Of a stretch of DNA of 64,000 bases, positions 27,809 to 38,979 are shown one piece after another. Below the pieces are notes generated by a model. That model ran no database searches. It had not been told where the DNA came from and saw only the letters and a list, made by a program, of their open reading frames with translations. The stretch is taken from assembly GCF_949987535.1 (NCBI RefSeq), contig NC_080081.1, positions 62,951,603 to 63,015,602 of the forward strand, written 5' to 3'. The position numbers and the translations under genes were made by a program. Every line of letters starts with the position of its first letter. The first letter of the stretch is position 1. This DNA is from Balaenoptera acutorostrata. Taxonomy: Eukaryota > Chordata > Mammalia > Artiodactyla > Balaenopteridae.

Positions 27809-28224
27809 CTAGGGAAAAAGATGGTAATAATAAGCAGTAACACGAGTCTGTTAAATGTTAAGATAGGAAAGTAAATAATAAAGTTCTATATCAGGAGACA
27901 TGATCAGAGGGTCAGGAAAAGGCTTGCTGAAGAATTAAAATATGTGTGCACGTATGTATGCTTAGGATTAGAGGACAGATCATTGTAAGGCCTCAAACTC
28001 AGCTGCTTATAAATATCACACCTGCTCCCCCATCTTCCCCTCCCAAAAAAAACACCCCCTACGATTCCCTGAATATTCCCAATATTAGGAAACAGTGCAA
28101 CCATCCAAACAGTTGCAAGAACCCACATCCTGGGAGATAATCCATGTCTACTCACTCTCTCATTCTCTGACATCTAATGGAGTCACCAAAATAGGATTCA
28201 AACCTTCTAGCTTTATTGCCACTA

Positions 28225-28382
28225 TCCTAGACTAAGCCAACATCATGTCACATGTCACCCGGATCACTACTAGTCTCCTAACTAGGAGACTAGTAGTCTG
28301 AATCAGTTTTCCACAATGCAGCCAGAGCATTCTTTTTTTTAATGCAAACCTGTGTTGCCATTCTCCTGAATAAAACCTCTCG
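28225..28382 (+). mobile_element. L2 fragment
   Basis: AGTCTCCTAACTAGGAGAC and CAGTTTTCCACAATGCAGCC with CAGAGCATTCTTTTT follow the common L2 interior; a short SINE lies right after it. Confidence 0.6.
28267..28296. repeat. 30-bp near-perfect palindrome
   Basis: CTACTAGTCTCCTA, two spacer bases AC, then TAGGAGACTAGTAG: 14-bp arms without a mismatch. Confidence 0.95.
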
Positions 28383-28383
28383 A

Positions 28384-28497
28384 TGGGACTTCCCTGGCGG
28401 TCTAGTGATTAAGACTCTGTGCTTCCAATGCAGGGAGCGCAGGTTCAATCCCTGGTAGGGGAAATAAGATCCCACATGCCACACGGCCAAAAAAAAA
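28384..28497 (+). mobile_element. CHR-type SINE, short form
   Basis: GGGACTTCCCTGGCGGTCTA head, AGGTTCAATCCCTGG B box, CCACATGCCACACGGCC and a short A tail. Confidence 0.92.
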
Positions 28498-28886
28498 AGT
28501 TACCAGGACAGCCAAATCAAAACCCCATGGATAAAATCTACAAGATTGGGTGACAAGGTAACCCCACGAATTCTCAAATACAAGAAGGATCTGGTTAAAT
28601 CACCAACTATAGGACTCACATGGTCTCAGCATATCTGCAGAAGGAAACAGAAGAGCAGAAGTTACTGGGTAACTGAAGGACTTGAGGGGAGCAGAACCCC
28701 AAATCATGAATCGCTAGAGTTTAGAAGGCAATTTGAGAATATCTGCAAATGGAAGGGATCTTCTGCACATGCTAACATTGTAAAATATGACGAGAGTAGA
28801 CTCAAAAACAAGGGGCTGAAGTCCCCCTACCTGGAAAAAGCCCTATAACTGAAAAGAAATTTCCAGGAAAAGAATTCCAAGTGATC

Positions 28887-29236
28887 TGGGCTTCCCTGGT
28901 GGCGCAGGGGTTAAGAATCTGCCTGCCAATGCAGGCGACATGGGTTCGAGCCCTGGTCCTGGAAGATCCCACATGCCACAGAGCAAGTAAGCCCATGCGC
29001 CACAACTACTGAGCCTGCGCTGTAGCACCCACGAGCCACAACTACTGAAGTCCGTGAGCCTAGAGCCCGTGCTCCGCAACAAGAGAAGCTGCCGCAAAGA
29101 AAAGCCTGCTCACTGCAGCAAAGAGTAGCCCCCGCTCTCAGCAACTAGAGAAAACCCGCGTGCAGCAGCGAAGACCCAATGCAGCCAAAAATTAAATAAA
29201 TGAAAAAATAAATAAATTTATAAACAAACAAACAAA
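28887..29236 (+). mobile_element. CHR-type SINE, long form
   Basis: Complete head to tail copy. A perfect 19-bp duplication AAAAGAATTCCAAGTGATC flanks it (28868-28886 and 29237-29255). Confidence 0.96.
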
Positions 29237-29339
29237 AAAAGAATTCCAAGTGATCAAGACATGCGCAATTGGGGCAAAGTAAAGAGAGGATCCAGATAAA
29301 AGTGGGTTAGTGAAACAAGAGCCAGATCTCAGAAAATAG

Positions 29340-29372
29340 GAAGATAAATAAATATATATATATATATATTTT
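29340..29372 (+). repeat. AT-rich simple repeat
   Basis: AAATAAATATATATATATAT run. Confidence 0.8.
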
Positions 29373-29479
29373 TATTTAATCACTTAAAAAAAAAACAACA
29401 GAAGAAGGGGGTCTAGAGTGGTAAAGCTAGAAAAGCTATCCTGACCCACCACTCACTCCAAAGAGTTCAGGAAAACCTA

Positions 29480-30040
29480 TTATAAAGTGTACAATATAAA
29501 AGGATTGGGGTCAAATTCTATGCCATAAGACACAAGGAGCAGAATGATGCATTAAAAGACTACCAAAAAGCTGTACCAACAAAACATGTAAAAATTATAT
29601 CCTAGAGAATGATAGAAGATGTGAAAGAACATTATAATCAGAATTAGAAAAACTCAGTAATGAGGTACTAGAAATCAGGAAAGAATTTGAAATAAAATAA
29701 AAAAATATTTCAGAAAGGAAACCTAACCAAGAACAATCACATAACACAACAGGTAATGCTTAAGAGATACAGAATGTGCAAAGAACTAAAATTTTAATCA
29801 AAAAGAAATGAAGGTGAAAATTATTAGAATTAAAGTGACAATAAAGATAATAATTAAAGGGAAAAATATCCTGAAACTAAAAGACTTGAAATAAAATACT
29901 GAAAAAGCACACACTGTACCTGGGAAATCAACCCAGAAAAACCAATACCATGATATATTAGAAAGACTAATGGATTTCAAAAAAAAAGAAAAAGAAAAAA
30001 AGAAAGAAAAGAGAAGAGAAAAGACAAGACAGATGCCTTT
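29480..30040 (+). mobile_element. Old L1/HAL1-like ORF1-region remnant
   Basis: AAAAATATCCTGAAACTAAA and ACACACTGTACCTGGGAAAT resemble the ORF1 end of ancient L1 or HAL1. No open frame remains, and the A-rich patch at 29977-30025 is low complexity. Confidence 0.45.
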
Positions 30041-30148
30041 GGACGTCAGATATATATACACACACACATATGGTAGATCTGATAAGTGAGTTCAACAAGG
30101 TCACAGGATACAAGATAAAAATATAAAAATCAATTTGCATGTCTATAG

Positions 30149-30187
30149 ACTAGCAATGAACACATGGGCATCAAAATTAAAAATACA
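30149..30187 (+). repeat. 39-bp direct repeat, left copy
   Basis: Starts ACTAGCAATGAACACATGGG and ends AAAAATACA; identical at 31032-31070. Confidence 0.93.
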
Positions 30188-30245
30188 GAGAACGTTCTAA
30201 TTTCATTCTTTTATATGTAGCTGTCCAGTTTTCCCAGCACCACTT

Positions 30246-30572
30246 TTTTTTTTTTATTAATTTGGTTGCACCAGGTCTTATTTATTTATTTATTTTTATA
30301 TTTATTTTTGGCTGTGTCGGGTCTTCGTTTCTGTGCGAGGGCTTTCTCCAGTTGCGGCAAGCGGGGGCCACTCATCATCGCGGTGCGCGGGCCCCTTCAC
30401 TATCGCGGCCTCTCCTGTTGCGGAGCACAGGCTCTAGACGCGCAGGCTCAGTAGCTGTGGCTCACGGGCCCAGTTGCTCCGCGGCATGTGGGATCCTCCC
30501 AGACCAGGGCTCGAACCCGTGTCCCCTGCATTAGCAGGCAGATTCTCAACCACTGCGCCACGAGGGAAGCCC
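30246..30572 (-). mobile_element. CHR-type SINE A, long form, antisense, nested
   Basis: Complete reversed copy with GCCACTCATCATCGCGGTGC body and reversed head ending AGGGAAGCCC. AGCACCACTT stands on both sides (30236-30245 and 30573-30582). Confidence 0.94.
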
Positions 30573-30582
30573 AGCACCACTT

Positions 30583-30818
30583 TTTTAAAAAAATATTTAT
30601 TTATTTATTTTGGCTGTGCTGAGTCTTAGTTGCAGCACACAGCATCTTTGTTGCGGCGTGCAGAATCTTTAGTTGTGGCATGCGGACTTCTTAGTTGCGG
30701 CATGCAGACTCTTAGTTGCGGCATGCATGCGGGATCTAGTTTCCCGACCAGGGATCAAACCCGGGCCCCCTGCATTGGGAGAGCGGAGACTTACCCACTG
30801 GACCACCAGGGAAGTCCT
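30583..30818 (-). mobile_element. CHR-type SINE B, different subfamily, antisense, nested
   Basis: TGGCTGTGCTGAGTCTTAGT, repeated GTTGCGGCATGC units, then CCACTGGACCACCAGGGAAG. It lies between the second (30573-30582) and third (30819-30828) copies of AGCACCACTT. Confidence 0.92.
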
Positions 30819-31031
30819 AGCACCACTTATTGAAGAGACTGTCTTTACTCCATTGTATATTTTTGCCTCCTTTGTCAAAGATTAATTGGCCATAGGTGTG
30901 TGGGTTCATTTCTGGGCTTTCTATCCTGTTCATTGATCTATATTTCTGTTTGTGCCAGTACTGTACCGTTTTGATTACTTTAGCTTTGTAGTATAGTCTG
31001 AAGGCAGGGAGTCTGATTCCTCCAGCAATAT

Positions 31032-31070
31032 ACTAGCAATGAACACATGGGCATCAAAATTAAAAATACA
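31032..31070 (+). repeat. 39-bp direct repeat, right copy
   Basis: Identical to 30149-30187; the sense L1 continues after it. Confidence 0.93.
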
Positions 31071-32830
31071 AACAATATCATTAATAATCTCTCAAAAAAA
31101 TAAATACTTAGGTACGAACCTAACAATACATGTACAGGATACAGATGTTGAAAATGATACAACACTGATGAAGGAATTCAAGAATCTAAAAAAAAATGGA
31201 GAGACACACTGTGTTCATGGATTGGTAGACTCAACTTGATGTCAATTTTCCTCACAATGATATATAGACTTAGCATAATTGCTTTCAAATCCCAGTAATA
31301 CTAAAATTTATACAGAAAGCCAAAGTAATTAGAATAGCTAAAACAATTTTGAGAAAAAAAAAAAAGTGGGAGGAATCAGTCTATCTAACTCCAAGATTTA
31401 TTATATAGCTACAGTAATAAACACTTGTGTGATATTGGTGAAGAAATATATACACTGATCAATGGAATAGAATAGAGAACACAAAACAGACCTACACAAG
31501 TATGCTCAGCTGACTTTTGACAAAGGTATGAAAGCAGTTCAATGGAGGAAAGTTAGACTCTTCAACAAATGATGCTGTTCAGGTAGATATTGATAGACAA
31601 ATATATGAACCTCAACTTAAGACTCATACCTTACACAAAAAATAACACAAAATGAATCACGTTTAAATGTAAAACTATAAACTAATTTTTTAGAAGAAAA
31701 TTAAGAAAGAAACTTTAGGATCTAGAACTAGGCAAAGAATTCTTAGACTTGACCCTAAAAGCATGATCCACAAAAGGAATAACTGGTAAACTGGACCTCA
31801 TCAAAATGTTAACATTTTGCTCTGAGAAAGCTTCCATGTGGAGAGGATGAAAAAACAAGCTAGAGACAGAAAAAAAATATCTGCAAACCACATATATATG
31901 ATAAAGGACTGGTATCTGGAATATACAGAGAACTCTTACTCAAACTTAAAATACACAATCAATTAAATTAGAAAACAGGCCAAAGAAATGAAGAGACATT
32001 TCATCAGAGGACATACAGATGGCAAATAAGTATATGAAAAGATGTTCAATATTATTAGCTATTAGGGAAATGCAAATTAAAACCAAAATGAGTTATTACT
32101 ACACACCTATCAAAACAGCTAAATTAAATAACTGAGACAACACAAATGCTGGGGAAGATGTGGAGAAACTCCTACATTGCTGGTGGGAATGTAAAACAAT
32201 ACCTGGAAAATCATTTCTTAAAAAACTAAACATGCAAATACATTGGACTTAGCAACTACTGAACATTTATTCCAGAAAAATGAAAACTTATGTTCACAGA
32301 AACCTGTACCCAAATGTTTATAGAAGCTTTATTCATAATAACCCAAACCTGGAACCCAGACATTCTTCGCAGTTTAAAGAAACTGTGGTACATCCATACC
32401 ACAGAATGCTATCCAACAATAAAAAGGAATAAACTATTGATACAAGTGACAGCTTGAATGAATCTCCAGGGAATTATGCTAAGAGAAAAAAAGCCAATTC
32501 CGAAAGGTTATATACCATATGATTCCATTTATATAACATTCTTGGAATAACAAAATTATAGAAATGAAGAAGAGATTAGTGGTTGCCAGGGGCTGAGGAG
32601 GGGGCAGGATGGGAGGAAGTGAGCATGGCTACAAAATGGCAACATGAGAGATACCTGTGGTGATGGATATGTTTTATATCTTGACTGTATGAATATCAAT
32701 ATTTTACTACAATGCTGCAAGATGTTACCATTGGGGGAACTGAGTAAAGGGTCTCTCTGTATTATGTTTTACAATTGCATGTGACTCTACAATTATCTCA
32801 AGATAAAGGTCAATTTTTAGAAACTTTTAA

Positions 32831-32945
32831 AGGGAACTCCCTGGCAGTCCAGTGGTTTAGGACTCAGTGCTTTCACTGCCGAGGGCATGGTTCAGTCCCT
32901 GGTCCCACAAGCTGCGCAGCACAGCCACAAAAATAAATAAATAAA
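32831..32945 (+). mobile_element. CHR-type SINE, short form
   Basis: GGGAACTCCCTGGCAGTCCA head, then CACAAGCTGCGCAGCACAGC and an AAATAAATAAATAAAC tail. Small internal deletion near the B box. Confidence 0.9.
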
Positions 32946-32988
32946 CAAGCAAACCTTTTTATAAAAAAACCTTTCTAAAAAAAGGATC

Positions 32989-33084
32989 GGCCTTTCTCAC
33001 CTTCTGAGATGGCCCACACTCTGTCTGGGGAGTGTGTTTCTCTCTAAATAAATCCACTTCTTACCTAAAAAAAAAAAAAAAAAA
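32989..33084 (+). mobile_element. Short polyadenylated retrocopy, LTR-like source
   Basis: About 75 bp (CTTCTGAGATGGCCCACACT, GAGTGTGTTTCTCTC, AAATAAA signal) followed by a long pure A run. Flanked by AAAAAAAGGATC at 32977-32988 and 33085-33096. It looks like the 3' end of a polyadenylated transcript, perhaps the R region of an endogenous retroviral LTR; the source is not established. Confidence 0.6.
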
Positions 33085-33268
33085 AAAAAAAGGATCTATT
33101 TTACATCAGATGCTGAGGAGGAGGCAAAGAAGAGGTCACTACCAATTTCCAAAATGCACAAAATAGGGAAGCAGTAGATAATAACTAAAAGAGAAGGGAC
33201 TAAATAAAGCTAACTAACCACCATAACAAAAATATAAACCTTCTAAAATACCAAAAAACATACTGAAA

Positions 33269-33648
33269 GGGTTTCCCTGGTGGCAGAGTGGTTTAGAATC
33301 CACCTGCCAATGCAGGGGACACGGGTTCAAGCCCTGGCCTGGGAAGATCCCACATGCCACAGAGCAACTAAGCCCGTGTGCCACAACTACTGAGCCTGTG
33401 CTCTAGAGCCCACAAGCCACAACTACTGAGCCCACGTGCCACAAGTACGGAAGCCCACACACCTAGAGCCCATGCTCCGCAACAAGAGAAGCCACCAAAA
33501 TGAGAAGGCCATGTGCTGCAATGAAGAGTAGCCCCCGCTTGCCACAACTAGAGAAAGCCCGCGTGGAGAAACAAAGACCCAAAGCAGCCAAAAATAAATT
33601 AAAAAAAAAAAAAAAGACCCAAAGGCTTCTCTAAAAAAAAAAAAAAAA
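33269..33648 (+). mobile_element. CHR-type SINE, long form, with two A tracts
   Basis: Complete body. The tail has two A runs separated by GACCCAAAGGCTTCTCT. ATACTGAAAG repeats before and after the element. Confidence 0.92.
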
Positions 33649-34749
33649 TACTGAAAGAAATACATAAAATAGATTGCATAGAACTATTTTACACATAAAT
33701 ATATGGGAATAGGGAGGAAATAAGGTAGAGAGCGCAAGGAAACTAGGTTACATTTGACTTTAGAACCGTATGAAAATGAATTATATATATGTATGACAAA
33801 ATTAAACTTTAAGAAAAAGCAATCCATAAAAATTAAAAAAAATTTATGAACCTAAATGTGCATCCAGTTGGTAGCATAGTCATACTATCCTATGCAACTT
33901 TTCAACACAGTAATTTGTATATCCCCAGTCAACCCTAAAAACAAGAGAAGCCTGCATTTGTATAATTGACACTTTATTAAAATTTTGCCCTTTTAAAAAC
34001 ACAGGCCCTATAGAACATATTGTTTACATATAATTTCATGTGGTTTTAGAGCCATCAGAAAGCCTCTGACAACTCCAGGTTAAGACTCTCTATAACAAAA
34101 ATAAAATAATTTCAGAAAAGGACAGGAAGGAACTTTTTGGGGTGATGGAAGTATTCTAAAACTGGATTTTGGTGATGCCTGCACAACTGAAAAATTTACT
34201 AAAAATCAAACTTTATACTAACAATGAGCAAATTATACTATATATAAACTATACCTAAATAAGCCTGTTTTTAAAATTCTCTACAATACAGATATTTATA
34301 TACTTGTTCCTTGGGCTACCCAGTCTGTTTTTCTAAATACACTAATTGAAGCAAATGTAAAAATTTTACTTGGGGAGAAGGAGGTAGAAGACTATATAAG
34401 GATATAAAATTGGCCTGTCGAGTGGTGATACAGTTAGAAAACAATAGCTCTGGGACAATAAAAACTAAATTTGCCAACAACTGGTTCATTCATGTTTCAA
34501 GGTATTTATGACAAAGCTGACTTCTGAAAAGCAATGGAAGCCCCAGGGCAGTGAAATGATAGTCTTCAATGTGCTGAAGGAACATTAACTTCAAACTCAG
34601 AATTCTTATAAAGAAGGAATTGTAGAATTTAAATACCACCACTTTACAACAGTTAACATATTAATGTATCTAGGCAATGTTCATCAATGGTTGCTAATAT
34701 CACAAAAAGAAAGAACCCAACATTATATACCACCTAATAAAAATTATGT

Positions 34750-35505
34750 TACCCATGAAAGTGAAAAGCCAACCCATGGAATGAGAAAAGATTTGCAAAT
34801 CATATATCTGATAAGGGACTTGTATCTAGACGACATAAATGGACCCTTACCATTCAATAATAAAACAATACAATTTTAAAACGAACAAAGGATCTGAATA
34901 GACAGTTCTCCAAAGAAGATAAACAAATGGTCAATAAGCACATGAAAAGATGTTCAACATAATTAGCAATCAGAGAAACAGAAATCAAAATCACGAGACA
35001 TCCATTAAAATGGATAAAATAAAGAAGACAGCTAAGTACTGGTGAGAATGTGGAGAAACTGGAACTCTCATACACTGCTGGTGGGATTGCAAAATGGTGT
35101 AGCTACTGAAAAACAGTCTGGGTGTTCCTCAAAAGGTTAAACATTGAGTCACCACATGATTTAGCAACTCTACTCCTAGTATATACCCAAGAAATATGAA
35201 AACATATGCCTGCACAAAAACTTGTACATGAATGTTCATAGCAACTCTATCCACAATAGCCAAAAAGTGGAAATAAATGTCCATCAACTGATGAATAGAT
35301 ACATATAATGTGGTATATCCATACAATGGAAAATCATTCGGCAATAGAAAGGAATGAAGTACTAACGTATACTAATAACATGCAAGAACCTTGAAAACAT
35401 TATGCTAAATGAAAGAAATCAGTCACAAAAGGCTACATATTATATGATTCCATTTATATAAATGTCCTGAATAGACAAATCTATAGAGATAGAAAGTAGA
35501 TTAAG
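34750..35505 (+). mobile_element. Old L1 ORF2/3' region, sense
   Basis: TTCTCCAAAGAAGATAAACA, CACATGAAAAGATGTTCAAC and CACTGCTGGTGGGATTGCAA are degenerate ORF2; CATTTATATAAATGTCCTGA starts the 3'UTR, which continues after the inserted SINE. Confidence 0.88.
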
Positions 35506-35596
35506 GAATTCCCTGGCAGTCCAGTGGTTAGGGCTCCACGCTTCCACTGCAGGGGGCACAGGTTTGATCCCTGATTCCACATGCCTAGCTGCACGG
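35506..35596 (+). mobile_element. CHR-type SINE, short form, tail replaced by GGAA repeat
   Basis: GGAATTCCCTGGCAGTCCAG head and CACAGGTTTGATCCCTG B box; instead of an A tail it continues into a GGAAG tract. Confidence 0.88.
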
Positions 35597-35655
35597 GAAG
35601 GAAGGGAGGGAGGAAGGAAGGGAGGAAGATTAGTTGGGGGGGGAGGAGGGAATGG
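35597..35655 (+). repeat. (GGAA)n tract
   Basis: GGGAAGGAAGGGAGGGAGGA and related units, ending in a G run. Confidence 0.93.
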
Positions 35656-35825
35656 GGAATGACTCCTAAAGGACATAACATTTCTTTTTGTGGTAATGAA
35701 AATATTCTAAAATTGGATATGGTGATGGTTGCACAACTCATATTTAGTATGAATATGCTAAAAATAAGCATATTGAGCAGATATGAATATGTATGTGAAT
35801 TATATCTCAAAATGTTTGGTTTTTT
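35656..35825 (+). mobile_element. Old L1 3'UTR, continuation
   Basis: GGTGATGGTTGCACAACTCA and GTGAATTATATCTCAAAATG are the L1M 3' end continuing from 35505. Confidence 0.7.
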
Positions 35826-35857
35826 TATAGTATATAATACCACATACAAATCAGTCT

Positions 35858-35955
35858 TGGGGAAGGGAGGGAATGAGGAAAGAAGGAAGGAAGGGAGGGA
35901 GGGAGGAAGGAAGGAAAGAAAGAAAAAGAAGGAAGGAAAGAAGGAAGGAAGGGTA
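35858..35955 (+). repeat. (GGAA)n microsatellite
   Basis: Long purine tract of GGAA, GGGA and GAAA units; open frames across it are low-complexity artefacts. Confidence 0.95.
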
Positions 35956-36419
35956 CAAAGGCTTTACGTTTAACAACCAATTTACAGGAAATAAAAAGAA
36001 CAGGACATACTAAACATCACGAGGTTGCAATCAGCAAAATTCAGGATAAACAACCCCATTTCTCTAACAACAACAAGCAACAAGGCAAAAGGGGAAGGGG
36101 GAGTGGCTTGGGAAATGAAGCAGGAACCTATATATTGACAGAGATTTAAGAGACATATCAACCAACCACAATACATAGACCTTATCTGGATACTGATCCA
36201 AACAAACTATAATGTGATTTATACATACATTAGCACGTGTGCGTGTGTGTTATATATAAAAGACAGCTGGGGAAATCTGAACACTGGGTATTTAATACTA
36301 AGTTACTACTATTAATTATGTTTAGCTGTAATTTTAAAAATTACTGCCTTTTAAAGATATAAAGTATATACATATTAAAGTAGAAAATAAATTCACCAAT
36401 ATAAGATATCCTTCAAATA

Positions 36420-37400
36420 AACCCAAACATACATGGACACTTGATATGATAGAGATGGCATTGCAGACCACTGGGAAAAAGACAGGCCATTCAATAAATG
36501 GTCCTGAGCCAAATAATTATCCATGTGGGGGAAAAAAAGAAACCAGATACCTACTATACCACCATACAGAAAAGTCAACTCCAGATGGTTTGAAAATTTA
36601 TAAAAGCAACAGTGAGTTTTTAAAGAAAAATATCTTTACGATTCCTAAGTGGAGAAAGATTTCTTAAGCAGAATACAAAACTGCTAAAACCAGAAGAATA
36701 ACTTCATTAAAATTTAGAATTTCTGTTCTTTGAAAATGCCACACAGAAAGTGAAAAAAGAAACCAAACCGGAAGAATACTTGAAGCATGAACAATAATTA
36801 ATAAATACTCGGAATATACAAAGTACTCATACATCACTGGAAAAAGACAGAAGAAAGACAAGAAAAGGCATTTCAAAGAAGATAAAACAATAACAGCCAA
36901 CATGAAAAGGTGGTCAACCTCATTACTCAAGAAGATACAAATTAAGACCACAGTGAGACACCATTTTGCACTCAAGATTGCCAAAACATTAGTAGGTATA
37001 ACATCACCGAGTGTTCATGAAGATGTAGAGCAACTGGTGAGATGTCAGTTGGTACAACCATTTTGTGGAGAAAATTTGGCAAAATATGGTAAAGATGAAA
37101 GATACCCAAGTACACAACAATTCTACTCCAAGGTATAAATCCTACAGAAACTCTTACATATACTCATCATGAGATATATATAAGTGGTTTCTGGCATCAT
37201 TGGTTTGTAATGCCAAAAAATTTTGAAAACAACTCAAATGTTCATTAAAAAGAAAACATGAATTGTGAGACAATAATTACTCAGCAATGAGGAAGAATGA
37301 ACTACAGCTACACAAATGAATCCAGAAATGTTAAAAAATTTTTTATCTTTTCCTGTTATAAATACAGTATGAATATTTCATATAAAAAAACAAGCAAGCA
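36420..37400 (+). mobile_element. Old L1, sense, heavily diverged
   Basis: CAATAAATGGTCCTGAGCC, AGAAACCAGATACCTACTAT, CATGAAAAGGTGGTCAACCT and ATACAAATTAAGACCACAG follow ORF2 order, with many stops. Confidence 0.78.
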
Positions 37401-38244
37401 AAATTAAATGCTATGTTATTTCAGGATACAGACATATATGGTAAATCTGGAAAAGCAAAGTAATGATTTACACACATTTATGACAGTGGCTTACTTTTTT
37501 TTTTTTCTTTTGTATGTGGAATTAAATCATACATGCTCTGGCTTTGGAGTCACACATGCACTTTCACTACAACACAGAGGCCCAACCCCCAGGGTACAAG
37601 TTCCCCAGCCCTGCCATGGCCAGTACAGCGACGGGAGAATTGAACAAGAATGTCACTACTTAGGCGTGGATTACTTCTGGTAGGAAGCTAGGGATGGGAA
37701 TCAGAGAGATAGCTTTTGTTCTAGTTCTTAAATTGAGTACTGGATTCATGGATATTTCTTTTATTATTGCTTCAAAACTTTTATCTACATTATCTATTTT
37801 TGTATATCAAATGTTAACAAAATTTTTTAAACGTTTAAAGGAAAGAAAATAGCACTACTGATATACAACCATGCATTTGAGTTGTCAATAGCTGTGGTCC
37901 ATTGACATTTTGCCTCCCATCTCACTTGTGACCAGTAGCATCAACACACCAAACTGGAGTCACGCAGAGTATAAACTAATGCTAATAATTCCCCATCAGA
38001 TTTCAGTCCTAAGAATGTGATCCAGAAAACACTGATAATCTCAGTATCACTCCAGTCTAATTCAAACTCTCATTCACCTTCTCATACTACACTTTGCTCT
38101 GGGTTAGTAGTTCTCAAATTTTTAGCCTGCATCACAATAAACTGGCTTTGTTAAAACACACACTGCTGGGCTCCATTCCCAGATTTCTCAGTAGCAGGTC
38201 TGGGGTAAGGGTTAAGAATTTGTTTCAAACAAGATCCCAGATGA

Positions 38245-38566
38245 GGACTTCCCTGGTGGCGCAGTGGTTAAGAATCCACCTGCCAATGCAGGGGATTCAG
38301 GCTCGAGCCCTGGTCCGGGAAGATCCCACATGCTGTGGAGCAACTAAGCTCGTGCGCCACAACTACTGAGCCCGTGTGCCACAACTACTGAAACCCACGT
38401 GCCTAGAGCCCGCGTTCTGCAACAAGAGAAGCCACCGCAATGAGAAGCCCGCGTACCGCAATGAAGAGTAGCCCCCACTCGCCGCAACTAGAGAAAGCCC
38501 GCACATAGCAACGAAGACCCAACGCAGCCAAAAATCAATAAATAAATAAATTAAAAAAATAAAAAA
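38245..38566 (+). mobile_element. CHR-type SINE, long form
   Basis: Complete copy, flanked by AGATCCCAGATGA and AGATCCCAGACGA (one mismatch). Confidence 0.94.
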
Positions 38567-38794
38567 GATCCCAGACGATACTGATGTTGATGCTGCTGGC
38601 CCAAGGAACCACAGTCTTAATCACTGCTCTAGGTTATATTTTCTTCCATAAAATATCCAACAAAATTATCACTAAATTAGAAAGCATCCAAAATTATACT
38701 GAACAATTTTCCTCTAAGGTTTAATGTAAATTATTCAACACACACTGAATACATATTGTACAAATTACATGAGTGCACGATCCTACAATGGCAC

Positions 38795-38975
38795 AATACA
38801 GTGGTTAGAAACATTTGCTCTGGAGTCGGCGGTCTAGGGTTAAATTCTGGCTCCCCCATGCGCAAAGCTGATGACACTCTGGGAATGTTACTGGTCTCTC
38901 TACCTCAGCTTCTTTCTCTATGAAATGATAACAGTGCCTCATAGGATTATTGCGACAAATGAGTCAAATTCATGT
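38795..38975 (+). mobile_element. MIR fragment
   Basis: ACAGTGGTTAGAAACATTTG, CTCTGGAGTCGGCGGTCTAG, CTCAGCTTCTTTCTCTATGA and GTGCCTCATAGGATTATTG are in MIR order. Confidence 0.82.
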
Positions 38976-38979
38976 TAAA

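Larger units (their letters stand above)
30188..31031 (-). mobile_element. Antisense L1 ORF2 piece without 3' end or A tail
   Basis: Without its two SINEs it is about 260 bp of reversed ORF2 (TCTAATTTCATTCTTTTATA to CTGATTCCTCCAGCA). The left boundary is ORF2 interior, not a poly-T. A 39-bp direct repeat of the host L1 lies immediately on both sides (30149-30187 and 31032-31070). Confidence 0.85.
30075..32820 (+). mobile_element. Old L1 (L1M-type), sense, interrupted
   Basis: Degenerate ORF2 and 3'UTR: GTGAGTTCAACAAGGTCACA before the interruption, CTTTTGACAAAGGTATGAAA, AAATGCTGGGGAAGATGTGG and TGGTTGCCAGGGGCTGAGG after it. It is split at 30188-31031 by an antisense L1 piece that itself carries two SINEs. 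Confidence 0.88.

Noticed and set aside
35581..35973. 130-codon plus-strand frame rich in GRKEGRK and KERKKK
   Set aside because: It runs through two GGAA microsatellites and an L1 3'UTR; low-complexity artefact.
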